DNA from: Pseudomonadota bacterium
Lineage (GTDB): Bacteria; Pseudomonadota; Gammaproteobacteria; Acidiferrobacterales; UBA6901
Direction of reading: 5' to 3'
Assembly (NCBI GenBank): GCA_027364845.1
Contig: DAHXOO010000001.1
Coordinates: 30,251-94,250 of the forward strand
Length of the DNA: 64,000 nt
Part shown: positions 56,133-64,000 of the stretch, in pieces
Layout of the letters: each line of letters begins with the position of its first letter
Numbering within the stretch: position 1 is the stretch's first letter
Notes under the pieces: generated by a model
What the model saw: only the letters and a program-made list of their open reading frames with translations
Database searches by the model: none
Told to the model about the DNA's origin: nothing
Made by a program: the position numbers and the translations under genes

Positions 56133-57297
56133 CGGTCGCGACCCTCCTCGGACTTTCTATCGTTTGATCGGTGCTACGCAGCATGTGCGCGGCACGCGCG
56201 GCAAGGGTGACGGCGGTACTGACGAGGCTGTGTGCCCGCGCCACCGCCAGGTCCTCCGGTACCCGCTGTCCGTCGCTGACATAGGCTACCGGTAACTTTT
56301 GCTGTATCACTACGCTCAGCAAACCACCAAGGCTTATCGCCTCGTCAACCTTCGTGATAATGCAGCCACGGAGTCGTGCGCCATGAAATGCTCTCGCCGC
56401 TTCCAGGGCTCCGGACATCTGGCTTGCGGCGGATAGCACCAGATAGGTCCCCAGCCGCTCGCCACCATCGGCGAGCAGCGCGAGTTGCTCGGAAAGGCGC
56501 AGATCGCGCTGACTCATGCCGGCACTGTCCACCAGAATGAGGCGCTTGTCGGAAAACGCCGCCAGGGCTGCACGCAGTTCCTCACCATTTGCCGCCAGGC
56601 GTACCGGAAGACCGAGAATCCTCGCGTAGGTACGCAGCTGCTCATGCGCGCCAATGCGGTAGCTGTCGGTCGTAACGAGCGCTACATGTCGGGCACCGTG
56701 TCGCAGTACAAAGCGCGCAGCAAGCTTGGCGATCGTGGTTGTCTTGCCCACGCCGGTTGGCCCGATAAGCGCCACGACACCGCCGTGATCGAGAACGACG
56801 TCACTAGTCACCTGCAGGCGATGGGCAAGTATTGCCAACACCTGCCGCCAGGCCGCTTCGTAGTCATTGGTCTGAGCGGCCTCGTTCGCAATCTGACGAG
56901 CAAGCGCTGGACCGATTCCCATGTCGCGCAAACTGTGCAACAGGCGTGCGCGTATCGGATTGCGCCGCGCCAGATCGCCCCAGGCGAGGCTGGAGAGCTG
57001 CTGCTCGAGCAGGCCACGCAAGGATTTCATTTCACGGCGCATTTCCACAAGCGCAGGTTCTTGTGACCATTCGATACGCGCAGCGCCCGCGGCAGGCTTG
57101 TGCGCTGCCGAGGTGCTGGGGACGGAAGCCCCTTCTGCACGCTGCAGCAGGGCTTCGTCATAGTCCACCGCAGCAATGATCTCCACTCCGCCTTCAACCT
57201 TGGTATTCGAGAGGATGACCGCGTCGGGTCCCTGCTCCTCGCGCACCATGCGAATGGCTTGGCGGATGTTCGGCGCAAAAAAACGCTTGATTCGCAT
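56119..57297 (-). CDS. flhF: Flagellar biosynthesis GTPase FlhF
   Basis: SRP-like GTPase that places the flagellum at the pole. The 392-residue protein has a basic N-terminus (MRIKRFFAPNIRQAIRMVRE), an N domain and the G domain with GPTGVGKTTTIAKLAA, VTTDSYRIGAHEQLRTYA, DSAGMSQRDL (Ser in place of the usual Thr in G3) and TKVDEA. ATG 57297 has AGGAAAA upstream; an earlier ATG 57312 would add five residues. Confidence 0.95.
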   Translation of the reverse strand: MRIKRFFAPNIRQAIRMVREEQGPDAVILSNTKVEGGVEIIAAVDYDEALLQRAEGASVPSTSAAHKPAAGAARIEWSQEPALVEMRREMKSLRGLLEQQLSSLAWGDLARRNPIRARLLHSLRDMGIGPALARQIANEAAQTNDYEAAWRQVLAILAHRLQVTSDVVLDHGGVVALIGPTGVGKTTTIAKLAARFVLRHGARHVALVTTDSYRIGAHEQLRTYARILGLPVRLAANGEELRAALAAFSDKRLILVDSAGMSQRDLRLSEQLALLADGGERLGTYLVLSAASQMSGALEAARAFHGARLRGCIITKVDEAISLGGLLSVVIQQKLPVAYVSDGQRVPEDLAVARAHSLVSTAVTLAARAAHMLRSTDQTIESPRRVATDACV

Positions 57298-57338
57298 TCT
57301 GCTTTTCCTCATCCAGTCAGCCGTTCATTCCGCTGCGC

Positions 57339-59432
57339 TTATTTGCCCACCGTCGCAACGATCCGGATCTGCTTGTTGTCGGGAATCTCGTTGTATGAAA
57401 GCACGCGCAGCCCCGGCACGGTATGGCGCGTAAAGCGCGCCAACCAAGGGCGCAGGGTGGCGGAAGCCAGCAACACCGCCGGCTGTCCCGCCGCTTCCTG
57501 GCGCTGGGTGCTTTCCGAGAGCGCCTTGCGCATACGGTCAACCAGACCGGGCTCGAATCCCATTCCCCCCTCGCCCGCAACTTGCAGCGATTGTTGCAAT
57601 ATCTGTTCCAGGGATGGATCCAAAGTGATGACGGGTAGTTCAGCAGCTATCCCGTTGATATGCTGAAGGATGGTGCGGCCAAGCGCCAATCGAACTGCGG
57701 CTGTAAGGACGGCAGTATCTTGACTCTGGGCTCCCTGAACCGCCAAGGTTTCGGCGATAGCGCGGATGTCGCGCACCGGAATCCGTTCTTCCAAAAGATT
57801 CTGCAACACCTTCAACACCACCCCCAGTGACAACGTTTTGGGCACGAGATCTTCCACCAGCTTGGGTGCAGTCTTCGCCAGGTTGTTGAGCATCTGCTGC
57901 ACATCTTCACGTCCCAGCAGTTCATGGGCATGGTCCTGGAGAAGCTGGCTGAGGTGGGTGGCGATGACCGTTGCCGGATCGACCACCGTGTAACCCAGAG
58001 TAAGTGCCTGCTCGCGCATATGGCGCTCGATCCATACAGCCTCGAGCCCGAATGCTGGGTCGCGCGTGGCCGCGCCGGCGATGTTTCCGTAGACGCGTCC
58101 GGGATTGATCGCCATATCGCGCTCCGTCTGCACGTCACCCTGGCCAACCATCACCCCATGAAGGCTGATGCGATAGGCGTTCGGCGCCAATTCGAGGTTG
58201 TCGCGGATATGCACGGCGGGCACCAGGAACCCAAGCTCCTGAGACAGCTTCTTGCGCACCCCCTTGATGCGCACCATGAGCTGGCCACCCTGGGCCTTGT
58301 CCACTAACGGTATCAGCCGGTATCCGACTTCCAGGCCGATGGTGTCGGGCGGAATCACGTCTTCCCAGCTCAGCTCGCGCGGCTCCCCCGGTGCGGTGGC
58401 GGGCGCATCGACCGTCGCAGGCATCAAGACTTGTACCTGCTTGCGCTTGGCAATCATGTACGCCGTGGCCCCGCAAACCGAGGCAAGCGTGAGAAAGGCG
58501 AGATTCGGCATGCCGGGTATAATGCCGATCGCGCCGATAACGCCTGCGGTGACACCCAGGGCGCGCGGATTGTCGAACATCTGGGATACGATCTGCTTGC
58601 CCATGTCCTGGGCACTCGACACGCGGGTCACTATGATGGCCGCCGCTGTCGACAGTATCAGCGAGGGGATCTGTGCCACCAGTCCGTCACCGATGGTCAG
58701 CAGCGTGTAGTTGTGGAGCGCGTCGCTGAACGCCATACCGTGCTGGATCACGCCGATAGCAAGGCCGCCGAGAATATTGATGAACAGGATCAGGATGCCG
58801 GCAACCGCGTCGCCGCGCACGAACTTGCTCGCACCGTCCATGGAACCGTAGAAATCTGCCTCGCGGCCGACCTCCGAACGCCGCAGTTTGGCCTCCTCTT
58901 GGGTGATCAGACCGGCATTGAGATCGGCGTCAATCGCCATCTGTTTGCCGGGCATGGCATCAAGGGTGAAGCGCGCGCTAACTTCCGATACGCGGCCTGC
59001 GCCCTTTGTCACGACGACAAAGTTTATGATCACCAGGATCGCGAAGACGACCAGGCCAACCGCATAGTTTCCACCCACAACGAACTCGCCGAAAGCCTTG
59101 ATCACCTGTCCGGCGGCGCCTGAACCGTTCTGGCCGTGCAGCAGCACCACGCGCGTGGAGGCAATGTTGAGCGACAGCCGCAGAAGGGTCGCAATCAACA
59201 GCACCGTGGGGAAGGCGGCGAAGTCGAGCGGACGCATTGTGTATACCACTACCAGTATCACAACCAGAGACAGCGCGATATTGAAGGTGAACAGTATGTC
59301 CAGAATCCGCGGTGGCAGCGGCACGATCACCATGGCCAATATGATGACCAGGAACAATGGTACGCCCAATGCAGTGCGGCCCAGTGCGCGCAAATCGAAG
59401 GTGGGGTTCATCTCGGCCATGGCTTCAGTCAC
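57339..59432 (-). CDS. flhA: Flagellar export gate protein FlhA
   Basis: Largest export-gate subunit, a nonamer that docks chaperone-substrate complexes. The 697-residue protein has eight membrane helices (about 20-325) with the FHIPEP-family signature KGAGRVSEVSARFTLDAMPGK and DADLNAG, and the cytoplasmic domain from about 365. It overlaps flhB by eight bases. The upstream gap to flhF is 41 bases. Confidence 0.96.
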   Translation of the reverse strand: MTEAMAEMNPTFDLRALGRTALGVPLFLVIILAMVIVPLPPRILDILFTFNIALSLVVILVVVYTMRPLDFAAFPTVLLIATLLRLSLNIASTRVVLLHGQNGSGAAGQVIKAFGEFVVGGNYAVGLVVFAILVIINFVVVTKGAGRVSEVSARFTLDAMPGKQMAIDADLNAGLITQEEAKLRRSEVGREADFYGSMDGASKFVRGDAVAGILILFINILGGLAIGVIQHGMAFSDALHNYTLLTIGDGLVAQIPSLILSTAAAIIVTRVSSAQDMGKQIVSQMFDNPRALGVTAGVIGAIGIIPGMPNLAFLTLASVCGATAYMIAKRKQVQVLMPATVDAPATAPGEPRELSWEDVIPPDTIGLEVGYRLIPLVDKAQGGQLMVRIKGVRKKLSQELGFLVPAVHIRDNLELAPNAYRISLHGVMVGQGDVQTERDMAINPGRVYGNIAGAATRDPAFGLEAVWIERHMREQALTLGYTVVDPATVIATHLSQLLQDHAHELLGREDVQQMLNNLAKTAPKLVEDLVPKTLSLGVVLKVLQNLLEERIPVRDIRAIAETLAVQGAQSQDTAVLTAAVRLALGRTILQHINGIAAELPVITLDPSLEQILQQSLQVAGEGGMGFEPGLVDRMRKALSESTQRQEAAGQPAVLLASATLRPWLARFTRHTVPGLRVLSYNEIPDNKQIRIVATVGK

Positions 59433-60549
59433 GCCTCAGATCGTCAGGGATTTCCAGATCCGGCATCGGCTCCGCACCCGGCTCGGCACCGCGGCTGCGC
59501 AGCTGATAGACATAGGCGAGCACCTTGGCCACCGCCAGATACAGTCCCGCTGGTATTTCGCGTCCCAGTTCGGTGCTGTGATACAAGGCGCGCGCAAGGG
59601 GTGGAGCGCTAAGTATGGCTACGCGATGCTCGGCGCCCGTCTTGCGAATCTGCTCGGCGATCAAGTTCGCGCCCTTGGCCACGACCCGCGGCGCACGCAT
59701 ACGCGTCTGATCGTAGCGCAACGCAACCGCGTAATGCGTCGGATTGGTAACAATGACGTCGGCTTTCGGCACCTCGGCCATCATGCGACGCTTTGACATC
59801 TCGCGCTGCATGCGCCGGATCTGAGCCTTGACCTCCGGCCTGCCGTCGGTTTCCTTAAATTCATCGCGCACCTCTTGGCGCGTCATCTTTAACTCGCGCG
59901 CATGATCCCAGAGCTGAAACGGCACATCGATGGCAGCGATCACGACCAGGCCCAAGCACAGGGTGATGAGCGACCAGACCAGTAAGTGCGCCAGATGGGG
60001 TAGTGCCACGTCCAGCGGCTCGGTTCCAAGACCGAGAAGCGCATCGACCTTGTGCCACATCAGCGCGGTGGCGATGACCGCCAGCAGCACGAATTTAGCC
60101 AGTGATTTGAGCAACTCCACCAGGCTGCGCAGGGAAAATATCCGCCCAATTCCCTGAATCGGATCCAACCTGTTCCACTTGAATCCGAGCGCCTGGGGGC
60201 TAAATGACCAGCCGCCCAGGGCAAGCGGCGCGAGCACAGCCGCGAACACCATGATCAGCGCCAATGGTGCGAATCTGACAAGCATGGTCATCACCGCATG
60301 CAGGAAAAACTGTGGGCCGATGCTGGCATCCATTGCCGTACTGCGAGTGAGGTTGAGCGACCCGCGCATGAGATCACTGAGCCCATGAAGCAGGCTGCCA
60401 CCGAGAAACAGCATTCCTCCGGCGGCTGCCAGCAAAAGAACCATAGTGTTCAGCTCGCGCGAACGCGCAACCTGGCCTTTTTCCTGCGCCTCCCGCAGGC
60501 GCTTCGGGGTAGCGCTTTCGGTACGTTCCTGACCACGGTCAACTGCCAT
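59425..60549 (-). CDS. flhB: Flagellar export switch protein FlhB
   Basis: Controls the change from hook to filament export by self-cleavage. The 374-residue protein has four membrane helices and the cleavage site NPTH in VIVTNPTHYAVALRYDQ, followed by the domain that resembles the separate stub at 44270-44596. The N-terminal VDRGQERTESATPKRLREAQ is conserved. It overlaps fliR by 11 bases and flhA by eight. Confidence 0.96.
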   Translation of the reverse strand: MAVDRGQERTESATPKRLREAQEKGQVARSRELNTMVLLLAAAGGMLFLGGSLLHGLSDLMRGSLNLTRSTAMDASIGPQFFLHAVMTMLVRFAPLALIMVFAAVLAPLALGGWSFSPQALGFKWNRLDPIQGIGRIFSLRSLVELLKSLAKFVLLAVIATALMWHKVDALLGLGTEPLDVALPHLAHLLVWSLITLCLGLVVIAAIDVPFQLWDHARELKMTRQEVRDEFKETDGRPEVKAQIRRMQREMSKRRMMAEVPKADVIVTNPTHYAVALRYDQTRMRAPRVVAKGANLIAEQIRKTGAEHRVAILSAPPLARALYHSTELGREIPAGLYLAVAKVLAYVYQLRSRGAEPGAEPMPDLEIPDDLRRD

Positions 60550-61330
60550 GGATTGTCCCTCTGGCCACCAGCTGCTGCATCAGGCCGAAAGCCGCGTCCG
60601 ACAAGCGGTTGATCTGCGACGGCAGGTCCGGCAATGACATCAAGAGCACCAGCAGCCCCAGCAGCAGAGTCACTGGGAAGCCGACCGCGAACAAGTTGAG
60701 CTGTGGCGCGGCACGCGTCATGACGCCAAACGTGATGTTGACCAGCAGCAGCGCAGCGACCGCGGGCAGAGCCACCATGACTGCTCCAGAGAACATCTGC
60801 GTTCCCCACTCGGCCACCGCGTGCATGGCATCTGTTCCGAAACCGTGCGTCGAAATCGGAAGTGTTCGAAAGCTTTCCGCCAGCACTTCGATCATGATCA
60901 GGTGGCCGTTGAACGCCAGGAACAGCAGCGTTGTCATGACCACGTAGAACTGACTCAGCACCGGCACCTGCACGCCGCTGTTGGGATCGATCATGGCCGC
61001 AAAACCCAGCCCCATGAGCTGCCCGATCGTCTGTCCGGCTAGCTCCAACGCATTGAACGTCAGACGCAGGATGAGCCCCATGGCGACGCCGATGAGCAGC
61101 TGCTGCAGCGTGATGAGCAGCGCATCCACACCCAAGGGATCGACGGCAGGCGCGACCGGCAGCAACGGGGCAACCACCAGCGTAACCAGCAGCGCCAACC
61201 CCAGCCGTATACGCATGGGGACGACCGCACTACCCACGATCGGTGCGGTGCCGATGAAGGCGCCGATACGGAACAGTGGCCACATATAGGACCCTATCCA
61301 TGAGACGATTTCGGCGCTGGTGAGCTTCAT
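60539..61330 (-). CDS. fliR: Flagellar export gate protein FliR
   Basis: Membrane protein that forms the core FliP5-Q4-R1 helical gate. The 263-residue protein has about six hydrophobic helices and the family motif PVLSQFYVVMTTLLFLAFNGH. No soluble domain. It lies 22 bases after fliQ and overlaps flhB. Confidence 0.93.
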   Translation of the reverse strand: MKLTSAEIVSWIGSYMWPLFRIGAFIGTAPIVGSAVVPMRIRLGLALLVTLVVAPLLPVAPAVDPLGVDALLITLQQLLIGVAMGLILRLTFNALELAGQTIGQLMGLGFAAMIDPNSGVQVPVLSQFYVVMTTLLFLAFNGHLIMIEVLAESFRTLPISTHGFGTDAMHAVAEWGTQMFSGAVMVALPAVAALLLVNITFGVMTRAAPQLNLFAVGFPVTLLLGLLVLLMSLPDLPSQINRLSDAAFGLMQQLVARGTIHGS

Positions 61331-61352
61331 GGGCTGTACCCGGACGACGTCA

Positions 61353-61628
61353 TCAGTTCAGCCCCACCAGAGTCGGAATGCTTTCGAACAGCTCGCGGGT
61401 ATAGCCGATGATGAGATGCAGCATCCATGGCCCAGCGACCACCAGCACTACAACCAGAATCATGAGCTTCGGTATAAAGCTCAAGGTCGTCTCGTTGATC
61501 TGGGTAGCAGCCTGGAACATGCCGACTAGAAGCCCCACGGCCAGGGCAGCGAGCAGCAGCGGCGCTGCCAACATGACCGTGACTTCAAGCGCCTGCTGTC
61601 CGATCGTCATTACCGATTCTGGGGACAT
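61353..61628 (-). CDS. fliQ: Flagellar export gate protein FliQ
   Basis: A 91-residue protein with two membrane helices forming the hairpin that packs around FliP and FliR; QAATQINETTLSFIPKL is the conserved loop. ATG 61628 has GAGGAGC upstream and gives the family length; the frame continues to 61700 inside fliP and is rejected. It starts 10 bases after fliP. Confidence 0.95.
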   Translation of the reverse strand: MSPESVMTIGQQALEVTVMLAAPLLLAALAVGLLVGMFQAATQINETTLSFIPKLMILVVVLVVAGPWMLHLIIGYTRELFESIPTLVGLN

Positions 61629-61638
61629 GGCGCGCTCC

Positions 61639-62394
61639 TCAGGTGTGAAAGCTCGCGGCGAGCGTTCCCACCACCAATCCCCAGCCATTGACCAACACAA
61701 AAAGCATGAGCTTGAACGGGAAGGAGATCGTCTGCGGTGAAAGCATCACCATGCCCATAGCCATGAGCACACTTGCTACCACGAGATCGATGATTACGAA
61801 TGGAATGTAGATCAGAAAGCCGATCTGGAAGGCCGTCTTGAGCTCGCTGGTCGCGAATGCCGGCACCAGCAGCGACATCGGGGTCTTGTCAGGCGATGCG
61901 ATGCTTTCATGCCCGGCTATATGGGCGAACAGCGCGATGTCGCTCTCGCGGGTCTGGGCAAGCATGAATTCCTTGAGCGGCTTGCTTGCCTTCTGCAACG
62001 CCTGGTCGAGAGGCAGGCTCCGGTTCATGTAAGGCTGCAATGCATCGGTATTGATGCGATCGAACACCGGCGCCATGACGAAGAATGTCAGAAACAGAGC
62101 CAGTCCGAGCAGAATCTGGTTGGGTGGCGTCTGCCCCGTCCCCAAAGCCTGGCGCAGGATCGCAAGAACGACAATGATGCGCGTAAACGACGTCATCATC
62201 ATGAGCCCGGCGGGCAAAAGCGTCAGCGCAGTCATCACTGCGAGAATCTGCAGACTCACCGAATAAGTCTGGCCGCCACCTGGAGCGGGCGTGACGGTAA
62301 ATGCAGCAAGACCGGCTGGGGATGCAGCCGCCGCATGCGGCGCAAGCAGCAACAGCAGTGGTGCGGCGAGAACCAGGACAGAACGGTACTTCAT
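61639..62394 (-). CDS. fliP: Flagellar export gate protein FliP
   Basis: Five copies form most of the export pore. The 251-residue protein has a signal peptide ([20 protein letters not shown], cleavage near AAA), then four helices with [20 protein letters not shown], the methionine-rich gasket, and [18 protein letters not shown] 62394 overlaps the fliO stop as ATGA, which fixes the start; the frame is open to 62805. Confidence 0.96.
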   Translation of the reverse strand: MKYRSVLVLAAPLLLLLAPHAAAASPAGLAAFTVTPAPGGGQTYSVSLQILAVMTALTLLPAGLMMMTSFTRIIVVLAILRQALGTGQTPPNQILLGLALFLTFFVMAPVFDRINTDALQPYMNRSLPLDQALQKASKPLKEFMLAQTRESDIALFAHIAGHESIASPDKTPMSLLVPAFATSELKTAFQIGFLIYIPFVIIDLVVASVLMAMGMVMLSPQTISFPFKLMLFVLVNGWGLVVGTLAASFHT

Positions 62395-62894
62395 GACCGC
62401 TTCTCCTGTTTGAGCACCGATGCCAGACGTGCCGCAAATCCCTGGCCTGGCGCGGCTGCTTGCGGCGTGCTCGGAATCGCCCGGTCCAGAATGTGAAGCA
62501 TTTGGACACGTCCGGGTGCAACGCCCAGCAGCAGCTGGCGTTCCCCGACCTGGATCAGAACTGCACGCTCGCGTGGCCCGAGCGACAGTCCTCCCACGAT
62601 GCGCAGGCTCCCGCCGGCACCCGACTGCAGGTGCCCGAACCGACGCAGCAGCCAGGCCGCGGCAGCAATAACAAGCAGCACCAGAATCAGCCCTAGCAGG
62701 ATCTGGAACAGGCTCGCGGCCACAGTTCGTGAGACTGTCATGGTCGCCTTGGTGGCCGCTACAGCGGACGCTGCCGGAATTACCGCGAGCATCGGCGTCA
62801 ACCACATAAGGAATTTGGTACGCATTATGGATCGCGTCGGTAGTCTGCCGGCACGAATTGGCGCCAGCAGTCGTCGATTGGACATACTTATCAT
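62391..62894 (-). CDS. fliO: Flagellar biosynthesis protein FliO
   Basis: Membrane protein that helps assemble the FliP ring. The 167-residue protein has a signal-like N-terminus, one strong helix ([22 protein letters not shown]) and the FliO cytoplasmic domain with [20 protein letters not shown]. The start at 62894 overlaps the fliN stop (ATGA); ATG 62825 is an alternative. Confidence 0.9.
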   Translation of the reverse strand: MISMSNRRLLAPIRAGRLPTRSIMRTKFLMWLTPMLAVIPAASAVAATKATMTVSRTVAASLFQILLGLILVLLVIAAAAWLLRRFGHLQSGAGGSLRIVGGLSLGPRERAVLIQVGERQLLLGVAPGRVQMLHILDRAIPSTPQAAAPGQGFAARLASVLKQEKRS

Positions 62895-63235
62895 TTCAGT
62901 TTCTGCACGCGTTCTGCGGCGCTGATCACGTCCGTCAGCCGGATACCGAATTTTTCGTTGACCACCACCACCTCACCGTGCGCAATTAGTGTCCCGTTGA
63001 CCAGAACATCAAGAGGCTCGCCAGCTAGGCGGTCGAGTTCGACGACCGAGCCCTGGTTGAGCTGCATCAGGTGACGAATGCTGATGCGCGTGCGCCCGAT
63101 TTCCATCGAGATCGTCACCGGAATATCGAGTATCACCTCGAGGTTGGCGTCCCCAGCCGCCGCACTGCCCTCGGCCTTAAGGTCAGGCAGGGGTGCGGGC
63201 ACGTAGTCGCCGCTCTTTGTCGCTATATCGTTCAT
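62891..63235 (-). CDS. fliN: Flagellar motor switch protein FliN
   Basis: C-ring component with FliM and FliG. The 114-residue protein has a short variable N-terminus and the SpoA domain: [40 protein letters not shown] and [17 protein letters not shown]. It lies 21 bases after fliM and overlaps fliO. Confidence 0.96.
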   Translation of the reverse strand: MNDIATKSGDYVPAPLPDLKAEGSAAAGDANLEVILDIPVTISMEIGRTRISIRHLMQLNQGSVVELDRLAGEPLDVLVNGTLIAHGEVVVVNEKFGIRLTDVISAAERVQKLK

Positions 63236-63256
63236 AGTCTCTCCATTTGTTGCTCG

Positions 63257-64000
63257 CTACTTTTGCTGTGGCAGATGTTTGATCGCTTCCATCACCTTGA
63301 TTGCCCGGTTTCCGCGCGAAACACCGTATCTGCCCCGGAACGTCGGCACGTTCTCCGCCTTGAGCAACACATGGCTTGGGAACTCGATGGGGATCACATC
63401 ACCCGCCTTCAGGTTCATCAGTTCGCGCAGAGATATCTCGGCCTCCGTGAGCGTGCTGCTGACCTCGACCACAGCCTCCTTGACCTCCTCACGCAGGGCA
63501 ATCAGCCAGCGCTCATCGATCTGGTCCCGATCGCTTTGCAGACCAGTATTGAGCAGCTCGCGGATCGGCTCGACCATCGAGTACGGCATCGCGATGTGCG
63601 CCTCACCACCATCGCCTTCAATCTCAATGCGAAAGGTGCTTACCACAACAACCTCACTGGGACTGACGATGTTCGCAAACTGCGGATTGACCTCGGAACT
63701 GACAAATTCGAAATTCACCGGCAGTACCGGCTTCCAGGCCTCTTTAAGATCGTGGAACACCTGCTCCAGCATCATTTGGATGATGCGTTGCTCGGTGCCC
63801 GTGAATTCCCTGCCCTCGATCTTTGCCCGGAAACGCGTGGCGCCACCAAAAAAGTTGTTGACCACTGCAAAAACAAGATTCGGATCGAAAATCATGAGCG
63901 CGCTGCCGCGCAACGGCTTGACGCGCACGATGTTGAGGCTGGTCGGCACGAACAGGCCGTGCACAAATTCCGAAAACTTGAACATCTTCACTTCGCCGGC
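63257..64000 (-). CDS. fliM: Flagellar motor switch protein FliM, partial
   Basis: The C-terminal part, about 247 residues, of FliM, which binds CheY-P and sets rotation direction. The middle CheC-like domain includes LRGSALMIFDPNLVFAVVNN and FFGGATRF, and the SpoA domain follows with LREEVKEAVVEVSSTLTEAE and LNLKAGDVIPI-like strands. The N-terminal CheY-binding segment lies beyond the right edge, where the frame stays open. fliN follows in order. Confidence 0.94.
   Translation of the reverse strand, partial: AGEVKMFKFSEFVHGLFVPTSLNIVRVKPLRGSALMIFDPNLVFAVVNNFFGGATRFRAKIEGREFTGTEQRIIQMMLEQVFHDLKEAWKPVLPVNFEFVSSEVNPQFANIVSPSEVVVVSTFRIEIEGDGGEAHIAMPYSMVEPIRELLNTGLQSDRDQIDERWLIALREEVKEAVVEVSSTLTEAEISLRELMNLKAGDVIPIEFPSHVLLKAENVPTFRGRYGVSRGNRAIKVMEAIKHLPQQK

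Noticed and set aside
1-64000. CRISPR arrays, insertion sequences, integrases, rRNA and tRNA genes
   Set aside because: I looked for regular short repeats, transposase or integrase motifs and tRNA T-arm/CCA patterns and found none that hold up.

Overview
The window reads as chromosomal DNA of a motile, GC-rich (about 60 % by eye) Gram-negative gammaproteobacterium. The evidence is a complete LPS-transport set (lptC, lptA, lptB, lptE and the Kdo genes kdsD/kdsC), lnt, a sigma-54 gene followed by hpf, and a Pseudomonas-type polar flagellum and chemotaxis cluster with parC/parP. HPr kinase, RapZ and a mannose-type EIIA beside HPr and enzyme I suggest a deep-branching lineage rather than an enteric bacterium. 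The genus cannot be fixed from the sequence. I see no transposase, phage, CRISPR, rRNA or tRNA.

Layout. 1-4622: a KefB/C-like antiporter (partial, minus) diverges from kdsD-kdsC-lptC-lptA-lptB. 4903-12390: rpoN, hpf, a 1.27 kb gene-poor and CpG-poor gap, then hprK-rapZ-EIIA-ptsH-ptsI, a PTS with no sugar permease. 12461-16593: a single-domain WYL protein, a dihydrolipoamide-dehydrogenase-like flavoprotein, a gene-poor gap and pmbA. 16606-33556 (minus): a long housekeeping array leuS-lptE-holA-proA-nadD-rsfS-rlmH-maf-rng-yhdP-(exported protein)-nitrilase-tldD-small ORF-pmbA. 33730-37200: an OmpH/Skp chaperone and a decayed two-component/c-di-GMP locus. 37201-42448: lnt-corC-ybeY-phoH-miaB. 43053-46377: a FliK-like/FlhB-like pair, a diguanylate cyclase and two small proteins. 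46431-64000 (minus): fliM (partial)-fliN-fliO-fliP-fliQ-fliR-flhB-flhA-flhF-flhG-fliA-cheY-cheZ-cheA-cheB-motC-motD-parC-parP-cheW.

The genes form three functional blocks. The first makes and exports LPS and lipoproteins (kds, lpt, lnt, probably yhdP). The second is a regulatory phosphorelay in which enzyme I phosphorylates HPr His15 and HprK acts on Ser46; its EIIA appears to lack the phospho-accepting histidine, and ptsN is missing from its usual place. The third builds, positions and steers a polar flagellum. Translational coupling (ATGA, TGATG or longer overlaps) is common and was used to choose many starts.

Most of the window is ordinary, well-conserved core genome. The best leads are the EIIA-like protein with Gln at the active-site His position, a His-rich small ORF between the two subunit genes of the TldD/TldE peptidase, an isolated 51-residue ORF with its own promoter, and the decayed kinase/GGDEF-EAL pair.
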